DNA of 64,000 bases, taken from positions 31,662,639 through 31,726,638 of the forward strand of contig NC_068346.1 of the NCBI RefSeq assembly GCF_014633365.1. Reading direction: 5' to 3'. Shown one piece after another: positions 35,133-46,563 of the stretch. The first letter of the stretch is position 1. Every line of letters starts with the position of its first letter. A model generated the notes under the pieces. It saw nothing but the letters and a program-made list of their open reading frames with translations. It made no database searches and was not told the DNA's origin. The position numbers and the translations under genes are program-made. The DNA is from Diospyros lotus (Eukaryota; Streptophyta; Magnoliopsida; Ericales; Ebenaceae).

Positions 35133-38026
35133 TGTAACGACCTGTTAGTGCAGGGGCAGATCCAGCATTGTAGAGTAGGGTGGGCTGGGTTGGGGGTGGG
35201 CTAAACTGAATTTGGGCTAAGTTTTATCTTAAATTTTTTTTTTTTTTTTTTTTTTTTTTTGTGGGCTGTCCTGGGCTTCAACCCAGGGCAACTCACATTT
35301 AGATTCGCCCTGCGTTAGTAGGTCTAGGTGTTATGGGTATTTTATTTTACACATTAGAGTTGTTGCCTTAATTAATTAATTGTTGAAAATATTATATGCA
35401 TTGGTAATGGGGCAAATTAATGAAAATAATATTTTTGTGAGAAGATAAATGTAGGTGGATCAATGCCTTTGTGAGTATAAATAAAGTGTGGAAAAGCCTC
35501 AAAGTTGTGGGCTAAATGGGTTTGGGCCTTATTTTTGAATTAGGCCATTGATAAATAATTAAATTTTAAGTGTAAATGAATTGGATTGAATCCAAATCTC
35601 AAGAAAAGTCCATTGGGCTTTAGTTGGATTGGGCCATATATTTTGACTTGGGCTTGGGCTATGGGCATAGAGAATGGTATCTTAATTAAAAAGAAAAAGG
35701 ATTAAGAAAATGGCAAAATGACCAAAAGGGGTAAGAGATATTTGAATTGTGTGTTAGTATGAGGGGCAAACTAAGGAAAACCAAAAATGAGATGGATTGG
35801 AGGGAGTTGGGAGACAAGTCTTCTCCATTTCCCCCTCATTTTCTTCCTTCTTACTTTCTTGTTCCCTTCTTCTTCTCCCTCTCCTGATTGTCTCTTCTTC
35901 CTCCATTGTTCTTCTTCATTGGAGCTTCAAGTGGAGAATTTCCAAATTGAAGGGGTGTCTTCATCTCTTTGGATTTGCAACCATCTAAGGCAAGTTCTCT
36001 TTCTTCTTGTTTCATATGCAAGATCTTCTTCTTCTTCTTCTTCTTATGATTTTGTAAGTTTTTCTTCTCTTGTTTATCTTTTAATGCAAGTTCTTCAACC
36101 TTGTTTCTATCTTAGAAGGCTTGTTTCCTTCATTTTTAAGTTGTTGCTCTTAAATTTTTATTCTCGATTCACTAATCATGCTATGTTCTTTGGTCTATAA
36201 CTCCTTGTGTTTATATTCAAATTGAGATCCATTTATTGGGTTGTAAACTAGACATCTTAAGCTTCATTTTAGACACAAGAATCGAATTTTTTGACTAAGA
36301 TTTGATCCTGTGATAGCCTTGTAAATCCCTGCTAAGATCTGGAAATTTTACTGCTTTCGAGTAAACTGACCTTGTTGTACTCTTTGGGGTATAACGCTCT
36401 ATGGTTATATCCAAATTTTGATCCTCTTATTTTTCTATAAACTAGATATCATACGCTTTGATTCAGTATAAGATTTGAAATTTTTGGTTATGATTTGAAC
36501 CTATAACAACCTTATTGAATTCTATCTAGAATTCTGTAAATTACTGTTACGAATTCTGCCTTGTTTCGGTTTTTGTGGAATATCTCATTGTGATTATTTC
36601 CGATTTCAAATCTAGTTGTTGTTCCAGAAACTAGACTCATTAGGCTTTGATTTGGTATATCGTTTGTGGTATTTGACCAAATATTGAGCCCGGATAGGAT
36701 TTTTGAAAATATGTTTGAAATCTGGAAATTTTTGAAAAATGTTGTTATTCAATTCTTCCTATGTAGTCTATCTTTCCTATGTTTAAAATTATGATTTTTG
36801 TCTAGTTTCTTTCATTTTTTGAATTATTCTTGATAACCCTCATTTTTGGATAAAAGGGTTTTATTCTTCTTATTTCGATAAATCTTACAATATTAATTGG
36901 TTTTCTTGATGAACATTGCTAAAATCTAAATAGGGTTTTGTGTCACCCTACATTTCTTAAGGAATGACATTTCTTGATTAGGGTCTAGTGTCATGCAAGA
37001 TTTGGTGTTTCTTGCATATATAAATTTTGGTTCCTTGTGGTTGTTGTTGGGGTAAAAATATACCGTAAATATTGGTTGGGCATTTCTATAAGTATGAGTA
37101 AATAAATGCATTAAAATTTACCATGTGATCATAAGATAGTGCACACCTTAATTTATGTAATTGTGCATGATAAGCATGATTTGAGATTTTTCTTAATCAT
37201 TAAGGATTGATATAAAATTGGGATATGCATATGTGATGCATGATTATACTAATTTTGCACCTATTATTTTGCGCGACGACTATGTCCATGGGTGAGAAAG
37301 GATATCCTATGAGCGCTTGACGCATGTGAGGTGGCCATCAACCCAGTAGGTGTGGTTCAAATTGTTATTGCTTATTGATGTATTTTCGTGATGCATATAT
37401 ATTCATGTACGGATATCTTGGCCGTGGGAGCCTTGGAAATTATGTGGAAAATTCCTTACTATTTGTGCATATGCATGTGCATGAGCATGGAAATGACTAC
37501 ATAGTATGTATAATAATCACGGCATGGGAAATTGATGTAAATGGAAAACTTATGAGTCGTGTTATACTAATATCTTCTCATAGAGTTGTTTACTCTATCT
37601 TGATTATCCATGCCTTTGATTATATCTCCATGCTTTATAAATATACTTGCTGAGCCTTGTGGCTCACCTTGTTTACTCTCATGTCTTTCCAGGTAAGGGT
37701 AAAGCAGTGATTAAGGGTGAGTTCAGTGGGACTAGAGCCCAAGGTTAGTGGCATACAGAGACCTCTCAGATTAGATAGTCCATGTTAGTGTTTGTGAAGA
37801 GGGCATATGTAAGGAAATTTTATGTTGTAAAATTTGTTGGTGCCCTTGTATTTCATTTTTGTGTAGGCCATGGTGCCAAGATGTTGTAAACCTTTATGTT
37901 GGCTTCCGCTGAATTTATCTAAGGATGTTAATGTGGTGTTATATGTTATTGTTCTATATCATCCTTGTGATGACCTCTTTTCGAATATCCTATTCTAGCG
38001 GGACTATCCGAGAGTGGGCCACTACA
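35133..38026 (+). mobile_element. Solo LTR, family C (2894 bp), inserted in the MULE gene
   Basis: It begins TGTAACGACC and ends GGCCACTACA. Perfect 5-bp target duplications ATGCA flank it at 35128-35132 and 38027-38031. Its last 60 bases (CTAGCGGGACTATCCGAGAG and on) resemble the ends of family B LTRs. It carries a hAT-type MITE near its start. Open stretches within, such as the Ser/Leu-rich one at 35787-36200, come from a pyrimidine-rich leader and are not credible proteins. Confidence 0.9.
35151..35312. mobile_element. hAT-type MITE (162 bp) inside the family C LTR
   Basis: The ends CAGGGGCAGATCC and, reverse-complemented, CAGGGCGAATCT match the element at 24302-24558. The flanking octamers TGTTAGTG (35143-35150) and CGTTAGTA (35313-35320) agree at six of eight bases. 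It includes a run of about 30 T near 35230-35260. Confidence 0.75.
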
Positions 38027-39060
38027 ATGCAAGTGATTTAGGTTATGAGCAAATATACTCTGTATTCCTTAAAGATGTTGTAGTCGGTGATGTAGAGTAC
38101 TTTATGATGTTATGGAAGGATTATGTTATAATGGATGTATTCAATAAACTTGTAAATAGGAGTATTATAGATTTATATATTGAACATGTGGAGGAAAATG
38201 ATATGGTACGCGTGGAAAATGAAAATGCACAAATTGAGACAAATGAGGGTTTTAATATAAGTGGAGATGGTGTTGCATTGAATAAAGATAGAGAAACAAT
38301 TAGGGGGTTAGGTGTTGGTGGTAATGAGGATTCTGGTAGAAGTAATCAGATGCTGGATAATGATGTTAGTGAAGACTCAAGTAGTTTAACTGAGTCTCTG
38401 GGTGAGAATGAAAGTGATGATGCACCTTAGGATAATCCAAATAATGGTAGTGATGTGAATGGGGAGCTTGTGGTAGCAAGACAAAATATCAGAAATTATA
38501 GAGCCAGAAAAGGTAGACCAGCAGAAAACACAACTTTAAGAGCTGTAGAAATAGGGGAGGCTGGGATTGATGCTGAGTTTAATGGTGATGATATATGTAA
38601 CAGATCTTATGAAGGAAAAACAGGTGGTGGTGAGCTATATCTAAGAAGTTCAGATCCAGATGATTCTAATGCTGGTGATTCTTAATCAGAAGAGGAGTTA
38701 ATAGAAAGGAAACAAAGAAATAAGGAGAGGAAAACCCACTTTGATCTAGATGTTGTTGTGTCTTACTGGGAACTTGGAATGGTATTTAAAAATGTGCAGA
38801 AATTTAGAGAGAATGTTTTGAAGTATGCTATTGTAATGGGGGGTTGATGTTGTTTTAAGGAAAAAAGAATAAAAAAGGGTTAGAATCAAGGGTAGAAAAG
38901 GTTATCCTTGGTTGCGATTTGCTAGTCTTGAGACCAAGACCAACAACTTCATAATCAAAACTTATAATCCAGTTCACAAATGCTATAGGACAACTAGAAA
39001 TAAAAGGTGTAATTTAGAGTTCATAGCCAAGCAATATAAAAAAAGGATAGTATCCTAACC
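38027..39060 (+). pseudogene. MULE transposase gene, N-terminal and linker part
   Basis: The frame resumes after the LTR with SDLGYEQIYSVFLKDVVVGDVEYF, then an acidic Asn/Glu/Asp-rich linker typical of MuDR-type proteins (38160-38690). Next comes the conserved block HFDLDVVVSYWELGMVFKNV-KFRENVLKYAIVMGG. The following frame has TKTNNFIIKTYNPVHKCYRTTRNKRC (about 38930-39010), the usual DNA-binding region upstream of the transposase core. Stops at about 38428, 38683, 38845 and 39056 break it. Confidence 0.8.
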
Positions 39061-39073
39061 AGGAATAAAGATT

Positions 39074-39917
39074 GTGGAAATTCAAGAAATATGTAGGAAA
39101 GAGTTGAATGTGTTTGTCAGAAGAATAGTTTGTAGGAGGGCGAAGAATAAAGTGTTGAATAGGGCAATGGGGGATTATAGGGTTGAATTTGCAAAACTGT
39201 ATGATTATGTTGATGAAATTAAAAGGTCCAACCCTGGTACCACTTTCTTTGCTAAAGCTAAGAGGCTAAAGAATGGGGGATGGGGGGCAAAGGTTCAATA
39301 AATTTTATTGTTGTTTCGATGCAATTAAGCAAGGCTTTTTAGAGGGTTGTAGGAAAATCATTGGTTTGGATGGTTGCTTTTTAAAGACAGAATGTAAGGG
39401 GTACTTACTTGTGGCTGTTTCAAAAGATGGTAATAACCAAATGTACCCTTTGGCTTATGGAGTTGTTGGCATAGAAAAAAAAAGAAATTAGAAGTGGTTC
39501 ATTGCAACAATGAAAGAGGGCTTCAGAATTACAACTGGAGGAGGTTGGACCATAGTCACAAACATACAAAAGGTAATGATAATCAACTTTTTTAACACTT
39601 TTTTGTTAAATTGCAACATCCTTTTTTGTTGTTAAAAATGACATAATAGATATTATTTTTATATAACAAGGTTTGATTCTAGCCATAAATGATGAGCTTC
39701 CAGAAGTCGAACATAGAATATGTGCAAGACACATTTGGAAGAATTGGGCAAAGAAGTGGAGGGGAAAGAGATGAGGAAGAAGTTGTGGGAATTAGGCAAT
39801 GGTATTGTTGAAGATTTGTTATGTTATAATCATCAAACATGGTATAGGGCTTTCTTTAAAACTCATAGCCTGTTTGATGTTGTTGAAATTAACATGTCAA
39901 AGACTTTTAATGGTTAG
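39074..39917 (+). pseudogene. MULE transposase catalytic core (broken)
   Basis: Two overlapping frames (39074-39301 and 39273-39491) carry YRVEFAKLYDYVDEIKRSNPGTT and CRKIIGLDGCFLKTECKGYLLVAVSKDGNNQMYPLAYGVV, the MULE core with the first catalytic Asp in LDGCF. The next block, WFIATMKEG and WTIVTNIQK, shows Asn where the second catalytic Asp (S-D-x-Q-K-G) is expected. An intron-like gap (about 39572-39670) precedes GLILAINDELPEVEHRICARHIWKNW. Stops and the missing Asp make it inactive. Confidence 0.8.
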
Positions 39918-39950
39918 ATATTAGGTGTTAGATTTAAATCCATCATCTCC

Positions 39951-40452
39951 ATGCTAGAGGATTTTAGAATCCAATTGATAAAAATGATAGCAGTGATAAG
40001 GGAGTTTACATCCACTTGGATATGTAATATATCACCAGTGGCTATGGATAAGTTGGAACTAAATAAAGTACTTACTATGAAATTTCAAATAACTTTCAAT
40101 GGGGATTTTGGATTTGAGATAGTCGAGGGAGAGTATGGTCATGTAGTGGACCTAAGGAAATAAACATTATTGGAAATTAAAGGGCATCCCATGTCAACAT
40201 GCCATATGTGCCATGTTTCATAGAAAATTCAATCCAGAAGACTTCATTGCTAAATGGTACAGGAAGGAGACTTACTTAAAGTCATATTCACATAATTTGC
40301 AACCAGTTAGGGGCATGAAGTTTTGGTCTTATTCAAATAACCCTGCAATGGAACCTCCTCAAATTGAGAAGACCCGACCAAAAAAAAAGAAGAACAAAGA
40401 TAAAGATTCTCCTGGGAAGAAAACTAGTAATTTTTCAAGAAAAAATGGTTAA
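39951..40452 (+). pseudogene. MULE transposase C-terminal part with SWIM zinc finger
   Basis: Frames here contain FEIVEGEYGHVVDLRK and then HYWKLKGIPCQHAICAMFHRKFNPEDFI, the second half of the SWIM finger (C-x-H). The preceding C-x-C pair normally found after VVDL is missing. A basic Lys-rich tail follows (KTRPKKKKNKDKDSPGKK) and leads toward a zinc knuckle. The stop and frame change at about 40160 fall in the SWIM finger. Confidence 0.75.
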
Positions 40453-41583
40453 TATGACATGTTCTATATGCAAGCATACATGCCACGATGCTAGATGATG
40501 TAAACAAAAGCAAGCTAGTCATAATAAGGTAAGCACAATTATAATTTAACTTCAACATTTTAAATTAGTGCACTATTTAATTTATTATGTGATTATAATG
40601 ATATTGGTGTTGTTTAGTGTTAACAAAATCAAAATGGTTAAAATGTTGGTCAAAATACGGGTGAAACACCAACAGGAAACAATGTTAGAGGATGTAAGCG
40701 AAAGCAAGATAGTCATAATAAGGTAAGCACAATTATGGTTTAACTTCAATATTTAAAATTAGTGCATTGTTTAATTTATTATGTGATTGTAATGATATTA
40801 GTGTTGTTTAATGTTGACAAAATCAAAATAGTCAAAATGTTGGTTAAAATATGGGTGAAACACCAATACGACACAATGCTAAAGGATGTAAACGAAAGCA
40901 AGACAGTCATAATGAGGTAAGCACAATTATGGTTTAACTTCAACATTTTAAATTAGTGCATTGTTTTATTTGTTACATAATTGTAATGATATTAGTGTTG
41001 ACATAATCAAAATAGTCAAAATCTGGGTGAAACACCAACAAGACAGAATGGAGGGAATGATTTGGGTGGTATAAGGGTGGGAAATGCTAGTTTTGGAAAT
41101 GAATATATATATCTATAAGTGTTGCAACAAGTAGTGCAAATCAAAAAGAGATGCAAACGAACCAAAGAAGCCAAGAGTGTTAGGGATTTGGTGCATATTA
41201 CAATGATAGAATTGGTGGAATAACCTTCAATGTAAGTCATTTCTATTCCTAAATCTAAATTCATTTTGTTTTTCATCTCAAATAGGGAACCTCATGCTCA
41301 ACAAATTTTGGGTTTTCCATTTTTTCATTTGTAGACATCAAGTAGAGCCTCAATGGTTATTAGCAAGTCAGACAAAATAAAGAGTTATACTGTTGTAACT
41401 GGTGATCTTGGATTTAAACCACCAAAACTGAAGTGGCAAGGCAAAGATGCTCTTACATCCAAACAATTACAAAGATAAAAGGATGAGATGCAAATGAGTA
41501 GGAAGCAAACCACCATTACACAAGACAATCAAACTAGTTCCACCATTCAAACATCACAAGGCACAACCAATCTGGCGCATTGA
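40453..41583 (+). pseudogene. MULE transposase tail: zinc knuckle, repeated exons, last exon
   Basis: After the basic tail, CSICKHTCHDAR gives a C-x2-C-x4-H zinc knuckle as in plant MULE proteins. The knuckle's final exon piece, CK(Q/R)KQxSHNK followed by a GTAAGC donor, then occurs three times in tandem. The last coding piece at about 41336-41583 reads TGDLGFKPPKLKWQGKDAL-TSKQLQ, a typical end for these proteins, with one stop before it finishes. Confidence 0.65.
40497..41050 (+). repeat. 194-bp tandem repeat containing an exon end, donor, intron and acceptor
   Basis: GATGTAARCRAAAGCAAG starts at 40497, 40691 and 40885 (period 194). Donors GTAAGCACAATT lie at 40529, 40723 and 40917, again 194 apart. 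The third unit is incomplete and ends near 41050. Confidence 0.9.
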
Positions 41584-42251
41584 AGATCTCAAATTGAAAG
41601 AGTTAGTTAGCAGCAATATGTGTTGTTTTTTCTTATACAATTTCCTCTTACGTGAGCATGCTTTTGGATTGTTAAATATAATAATCTATGAGTCTTATTT
41701 TGGATTTTTAATTGTCCTCTTATAAGAGGTTTTCTTTAATCAATTTTGTTGAGAATGATTAACTTGAGTGTAATGAACAATTTGACTTGCTATTAACATA
41801 CCCATTAGACACCTATATTCTAAAAAGTTGAACTATTAAATATTTATTAGACACCATTTAAGGATAGTTTGAAAGCGTTAAATGCAGGTGTAGTGACGTG
41901 ACATAAACAATAAAATGTGGCATCCATACAATCTAATAAACTAGAAAAATATATTTTTAATTTTTTTTGAAAATAAATGCTATTACTTTTAAAAATATAA
42001 AATGTTAGTACATCTTTAATTATAAAATTAGCATTGATAAAAAAATTCTAAAACTAAATGTAACATTAGTTTTCTATTTTTTAATTACAAATTAATTATT
42101 TAATAACAAATTAAAAGGGGTTTAGTAATTCTATTTTTTCATAGTAGAGGTGTCTAATGGGACGTTTTGAAAATTTAAGGTATCACAAGGCTTTTTTTGG
42201 TAAAGTACATGGGTGTATATAATTTAACAACAAATTAAAAAATGTATAATA
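41584..42251. other. Gene-free stretch downstream of the MULE gene
   Basis: 42100-42251 resembles 56216-56360: AGGTGTCTAATGGGACGTTTT aligns with AGGTGTCTGATAGAACATTTT and the match continues. It may be part of a MULE terminal region. The copia element at 42257 is inserted into it, since the right flank at 52714 continues the match. Confidence 0.45.
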
Positions 42252-42256
42252 GTTTT

Positions 42257-43630
42257 TGTTAAGCCAACTTGCTCATATTAATTAAGTTTTGATGATTAAC
42301 ACAAATATTTTTATGATATAAATGTTTTCTCTTACTCATACAAAAAGTAAATTTATATTGAATTAAAAGATAATTACTTTTATACATGTTTTCTTGTTTT
42401 AATCATTTGTGTCTTTAAAGCTTATATTTGAATTTTCAAATTTTGAATTAAAAAATAATTATTTTTAGACATGTTTTCTCTTACTTATACAAAAAGTAAA
42501 TTTATTTTTAATTAAAGGAGATTATTTTTAGATATGTTTTCTTATTTTAATCATTTATGTCTCAAAAAGCTTATATTTGAATTTTCAAATTTTGAATTAA
42601 AGGAGAATTATTTTTAGACATGTTTCTCTTACTCATACAAAAAGTAAATTTATTTTGAATTAAAGGCGATTATTTTTAGACATGTTTTATTGTTTTAATC
42701 ATTTATGTCTCAAAAGCTTATATTTAAATTTTCAAATCATGATTTCTCATGTAAAAAGTAAATTTATTTTAAATTAAAGGTGAGACACGTTTTCTTATTG
42801 TTTGATAAAATCTAAACATTTTTTGAATTTCAAATTTCATATTAATCCTTTTTTTAGTGGATAAAATGCTTATAAATACCTCCCTAAACTCATTTTTTGA
42901 GAATCCAAGTAATTCCATTACATATCCAAAGCACCCGAAAGCTCCCAAACGCTCTCAAGCAAAACATCCAAGCAATCCAAGGCTTTCGAAGTATTATTGC
43001 ACATCTGTCGAAGAGCTACAAGGTAAGAGAAGAAAAGTTCTTCAAGTCTTCTACGACAAATCTGAACTTTTCCATTTGAAGTTACAAATTTATTTATTTA
43101 TTTAAATATTATTGACTTGTATAATTTGTTCTTAAATGCTTATTTGTGTCCCAATATAGACAAATTATTTATAACATTTAAATTACTATTTTGGATTATA
43201 TAGGTTTCCAAGAACCATTAAAATCTAGGTGAATCTAGTTTTCAATGTAAGTTAAAAAGAAAACCTTGGTATAGTGGTTGCCTAGAACCCGTTGTAATCT
43301 AGGTGTGTATCTAGTTTCCAATGTGACCTAGTGTGGAAACCTTGGTGAAATTATTTTAGTGGAACCCCAAGGGTGGTTAGACCTTGGGAGAGTGGACTAA
43401 GTGTGCGTGAAGACACCGAACCACTATAAATTGTGTTGTGCCTCATTGTATTTATTTTTGTTATACCTTGTGACTTACATTCATTATTCATCTCAAATAT
43501 AATTTATTATATTTATTAAATATATATTTTTTAATAAAATCATTAATAAAGAATATTTATTAAAATTGAAAAAAAAATTAATCACTCAATTCACCCCCCT
43601 CTTGAGTGGCCATACCCTAAAAGACCAACA
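42257..43630 (+). repeat. 5' LTR of the copia element
   Basis: It runs from TGTTAAGCCAACTTGC to AAAGACCAACA. The 5' part contains ~148-bp subrepeats (CTTACTCATACAAAAAG-type starts at 42331, 42479 and 42628). The last 50 bases hold CACCCCCCTCTTGAGTGGCC, a common copia LTR end. Confidence 0.92.
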
Positions 43631-43632
43631 AT

Positions 43633-43644
43633 TGGTATCAGAGT
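43633..43644 (+). other. Primer-binding site of the copia element
   Basis: TGGTATCAGAGT follows the 5' LTR after AT. It matches the complement of the initiator-Met tRNA 3' end except the last base. Confidence 0.85.
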
Positions 43645-43698
43645 GGGTCCTAAAATATTTGTGATTATCAATATCAAATCTTAGCATAAGATTTTATA

Positions 43699-44940
43699 AT
43701 GGCCTCTTATTTTAGTCAATCCCTAAGTGATGTCTCAATCCCCTCTAGTCCTCCAATGCTCATTAGAAAGGATTATGCTTTTTGGAAGATTAGGGTGGAA
43801 TCCTATATCATTTCCATAAGCTATCTTTTATAAAGACTTCTTAGGGATGAATTTGATCTATCCTCTCAATATAAGGATGAATGGTCAAAGAAAGACCTAA
43901 GAAAAAATAGAAATGGATCATAGGGCAAGATATTTAATTCTTAGTTCTTTAATGCCTAATGAGTGAGGAAATTTGTCTTTATGCTCCACATCTCATGAAT
44001 TATGGAAAGAATTAGAGAGAATTCATGAAGGAACCAATAATTCTAAAATGAGTTTTCTTATGTCTCAATATTAAATATGTAAGTTATGGCTTAGTGAGAC
44101 AATTAGTAATTTGAATGGATGGTTCGAAAAAGCCTCAAATATTTTTAGAATGCTAAGGAAAATGAATGAAGATGCTAAAGAGTATAATGAAAAAGAAAAC
44201 ATTAGCATTCAAACGTGAGGAGAAAAAGAAAAAGAAGAAGGAAGAAAAAAAAGCCAAGAAATCAAAGAGAAATGTCATTCCTACATGAGATATGGATGAC
44301 ACATTCATATCCCATGTATGATTTATGTGAGTCATTCCAATCCAACAAGGAAAAGGCACATGTATGATTTATGGATATAGAAGAAGATGAAGAAGAGAAA
44401 GATAACTTAGAGTTAAAAGAATTACAAAAAGCATACGAAAAACTATATATAAAATATATATCTATTAAGAAAGAAGTAAAAACAATCGAGAAAAATCATA
44501 AAGAAGAAAATGAAAAATTAAAGAATGAAATAAAGAACTTAAAAGAAAAATCACAAGAACTCAAAAAAGAAAATGAAGATAAATTAAAAGATCAATTAAT
44601 TAATCTTGAAGAGGAAAACAAAATATTAAAAACTCAAAACGATAAATTATTAGTAGAAAAGAAAGCCATAGAAAGAAGTTTAGCCACATTAATTTTAAAT
44701 AAAATTTTAAAATCCAAATCCAGGTACAAAACACCTAAGAGAAAATGGAAACAACCGAGATGGAGACCCCAAGCTAAGAGAAACAACATAGTACAAATGT
44801 GGATACTCAAAGGAGTAATACAAACAATGAATGAGTTAGATCATAAAATCTTAAATGTTGCTTCTCATCCACATACATCAAGAATAATTAAATCATTTGA
44901 TCCTAATGAAGAAAGATTTAAGGGACCCATTTATAGATGA
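43699..44940 (+). pseudogene. copia gag relic with coiled-coil segment
   Basis: The first frame starts MASYFSQSLSDVSIPSSPPMLIRKDYAFWKIRVESY, matching copia gag starts (YxxWKxRMExY), and soon meets stops (about 43831). After several broken frames, a long open stretch at 44371-44940 encodes a Lys/Glu-rich coiled coil (LKELQKAYEKLYIKYISIKK through ENEKLKNEIKNLKEK), common in the C-terminal gag of this copia lineage. No CCHC knuckle is visible. Confidence 0.7.
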
Positions 44941-44949
44941 GTACCCAAA

Positions 44950-45240
44950 CCTAAAACGTGATCTTTTCAAATATGTAGATGTGCGTGAGGACCACAATGG
45001 CTAGTAAATGATATATGGATAAGTGGATGCTCACGTCACATGACTGGTGAGAGATCTATTTATAAGATCTCACTTCCAAAGATGGAAAGTCTGTCTCTTT
45101 CCAAGATAATGCCAAATGGTAAAAAATGACAATATTTTTTTTTTTTGTGGCATAAAAAATATATTAGGTTATGCAAATCCAAACCTAATCAAGGAAAATT
45201 TGATCTAGTTGTTAAGCTTTCTAAGAATGAAATATCAACC
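44950..45240 (+). pseudogene. copia protease relic
   Basis: DIWISGCSRHMTGE (about 45009-45051) is the copia aspartic protease active-site block, normally W-x-x-D-S-G-C-S-R-H-M-T-G. Here the Asp before SGC is missing, so the protease would be inactive. The remainder is frameshifted. Confidence 0.7.
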
Positions 45241-45244
45241 AATA

Positions 45245-46272
45245 AGGCTCTACAACTTTTGCACTTAGCTCTATTTGGACCCACACAAACTAAAAGTTTG
45301 GTGGAAAACATTATATGCTGAAGCAGATAATTTCTCTAGAATTACTTGAGTTATGCTTTTGACTTCAAATGATGAAGTTTTTCAAAACTTTGTCAAGAAA
45401 GCTAAAAGAGTTCAAAGAGAGAAAAATGATAAAATTGTCTCTCTAAGAAATAATCAGAGGGAATTTGAGAATAGATTATTCATGGAGTTTTGAGAAGAGC
45501 ATGGGATTCTTCATCAACTCTCCACTCCTAGAACCCCACAACAAAATGGTGTTGGTTGAAAAGAAAAATAGGAGTTTTCAAGAAATGGCTAGAACTATGC
45601 TTTTGAAGAATATATATCCTACCTATTTTTGGGTCAAAGCGATTAATATCATTTGTTACACTTTAAATAGATTTATTTTAAGGCAAGACATAAAGAAGAC
45701 ACCATTTGAGATACATTAGAGAGAAAAAAAAAAAACCTATCGTATCTTATTTTGGAACCTTTGGATGTAAATGCTATATCTTGAACACAAAAGACAACTT
45801 AGGAAAGTTTGAGGCTAAAAGTGATCAAGGAATCTTTCTTGGATATTTAAATACTAGAAAGGCTTATAGAATATACAATATTAAAACAAATACCTTGGAA
45901 GAATCCATACATGTAAAATTCAATGAGACTCCTAAGTCAAATATAAGAATCGAAGATGAAGAGGAGATGAAAACAATAGATCCATCCAAGAAGATTAAGA
46001 AACTAAATATTCAAGAAAAATCTATAAATGATCCATCAACTTCTCTATCACAAAATCAAGAGAAATCATTAGATGGGGATGATTTAGGTAAGCTTTCCAA
46101 GAGTTATAAATTTGTGCAAAATCATCCAATAGATCAAATAATTGGAGAACCAAGTCAAGGTGTAAGGACTATATGTTTTACAATGTGGCCTTCATATCTA
46201 ATGATTGAGCCAACTTGCATGGATCAAGCCTTAGAAGATGAATTTTGGATCAATGTTGTGCAAGAAAAATGA
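45245..46272 (+). pseudogene. copia integrase relic
   Basis: HLALFGPTQTKSL (about 45259-45297) corresponds to H-x-D-L-F-G-P with Ala replacing the first catalytic Asp. LRNNQREFEN (about 45444-45473) corresponds to R-S-D-H-G-x-E-F with Asn replacing the second Asp. ERKNRSFQEMARTML-type text, KTPFEIH and YFGTFGCKCYILNTKDNLGKFEAKSDQGIFLGY follow in order, ending with an acidic linker at 46272. It is split by frameshifts near 45480 and 45715. Confidence 0.8.
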
Positions 46273-46548
46273 AGATTGGAAATTAGTTCCAAAACCAAAA
46301 GATTTTTCCAGATTTGGAACAAAATAAATTTTTAAGAATAAATTAGATGAAAATGGAAATATAATAAGAAACAAGGAAAGACTTGTAGCATACTGCTAAG
46401 AGGAGTGTATCGATTTTGAATAATCATATGCCCCTGTAGCTAGGTTAGAAGCAATTAGGATGCTTTTAGCCTTTGCCTCTCACATGAATTTCTTGTTATA
46501 TCAAATGGATTTGAAGAGCGCATTTCTTGTGCAAATCTCATTTCTGTT
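46205..46548 (+). pseudogene. copia reverse transcriptase, N-terminal piece only
   Basis: ALEDEFWINVVQEK begins the RT, and ARLEAIRMLLAFASHMNFLLYQMDLKSAFLV (46439-46530) is the block carrying the first catalytic Asp (Q-M-D-x-K-S-A-F-L). Homology then ends at a run of 14-15 A (about 46549-46563). The YVDD box, thumb and RNase H are absent from the element. Confidence 0.8.
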
Positions 46549-46563
46549 AAAAAAAAAAAAAAT

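Noticed and set aside
35787..36200. 137-residue Ser/Leu/Phe-rich open stretch resembling a secreted or membrane protein
   Set aside because: It lies in the pyrimidine-rich zone of the family C LTR just after the promoter region. Composition alone explains the hydrophobic look.
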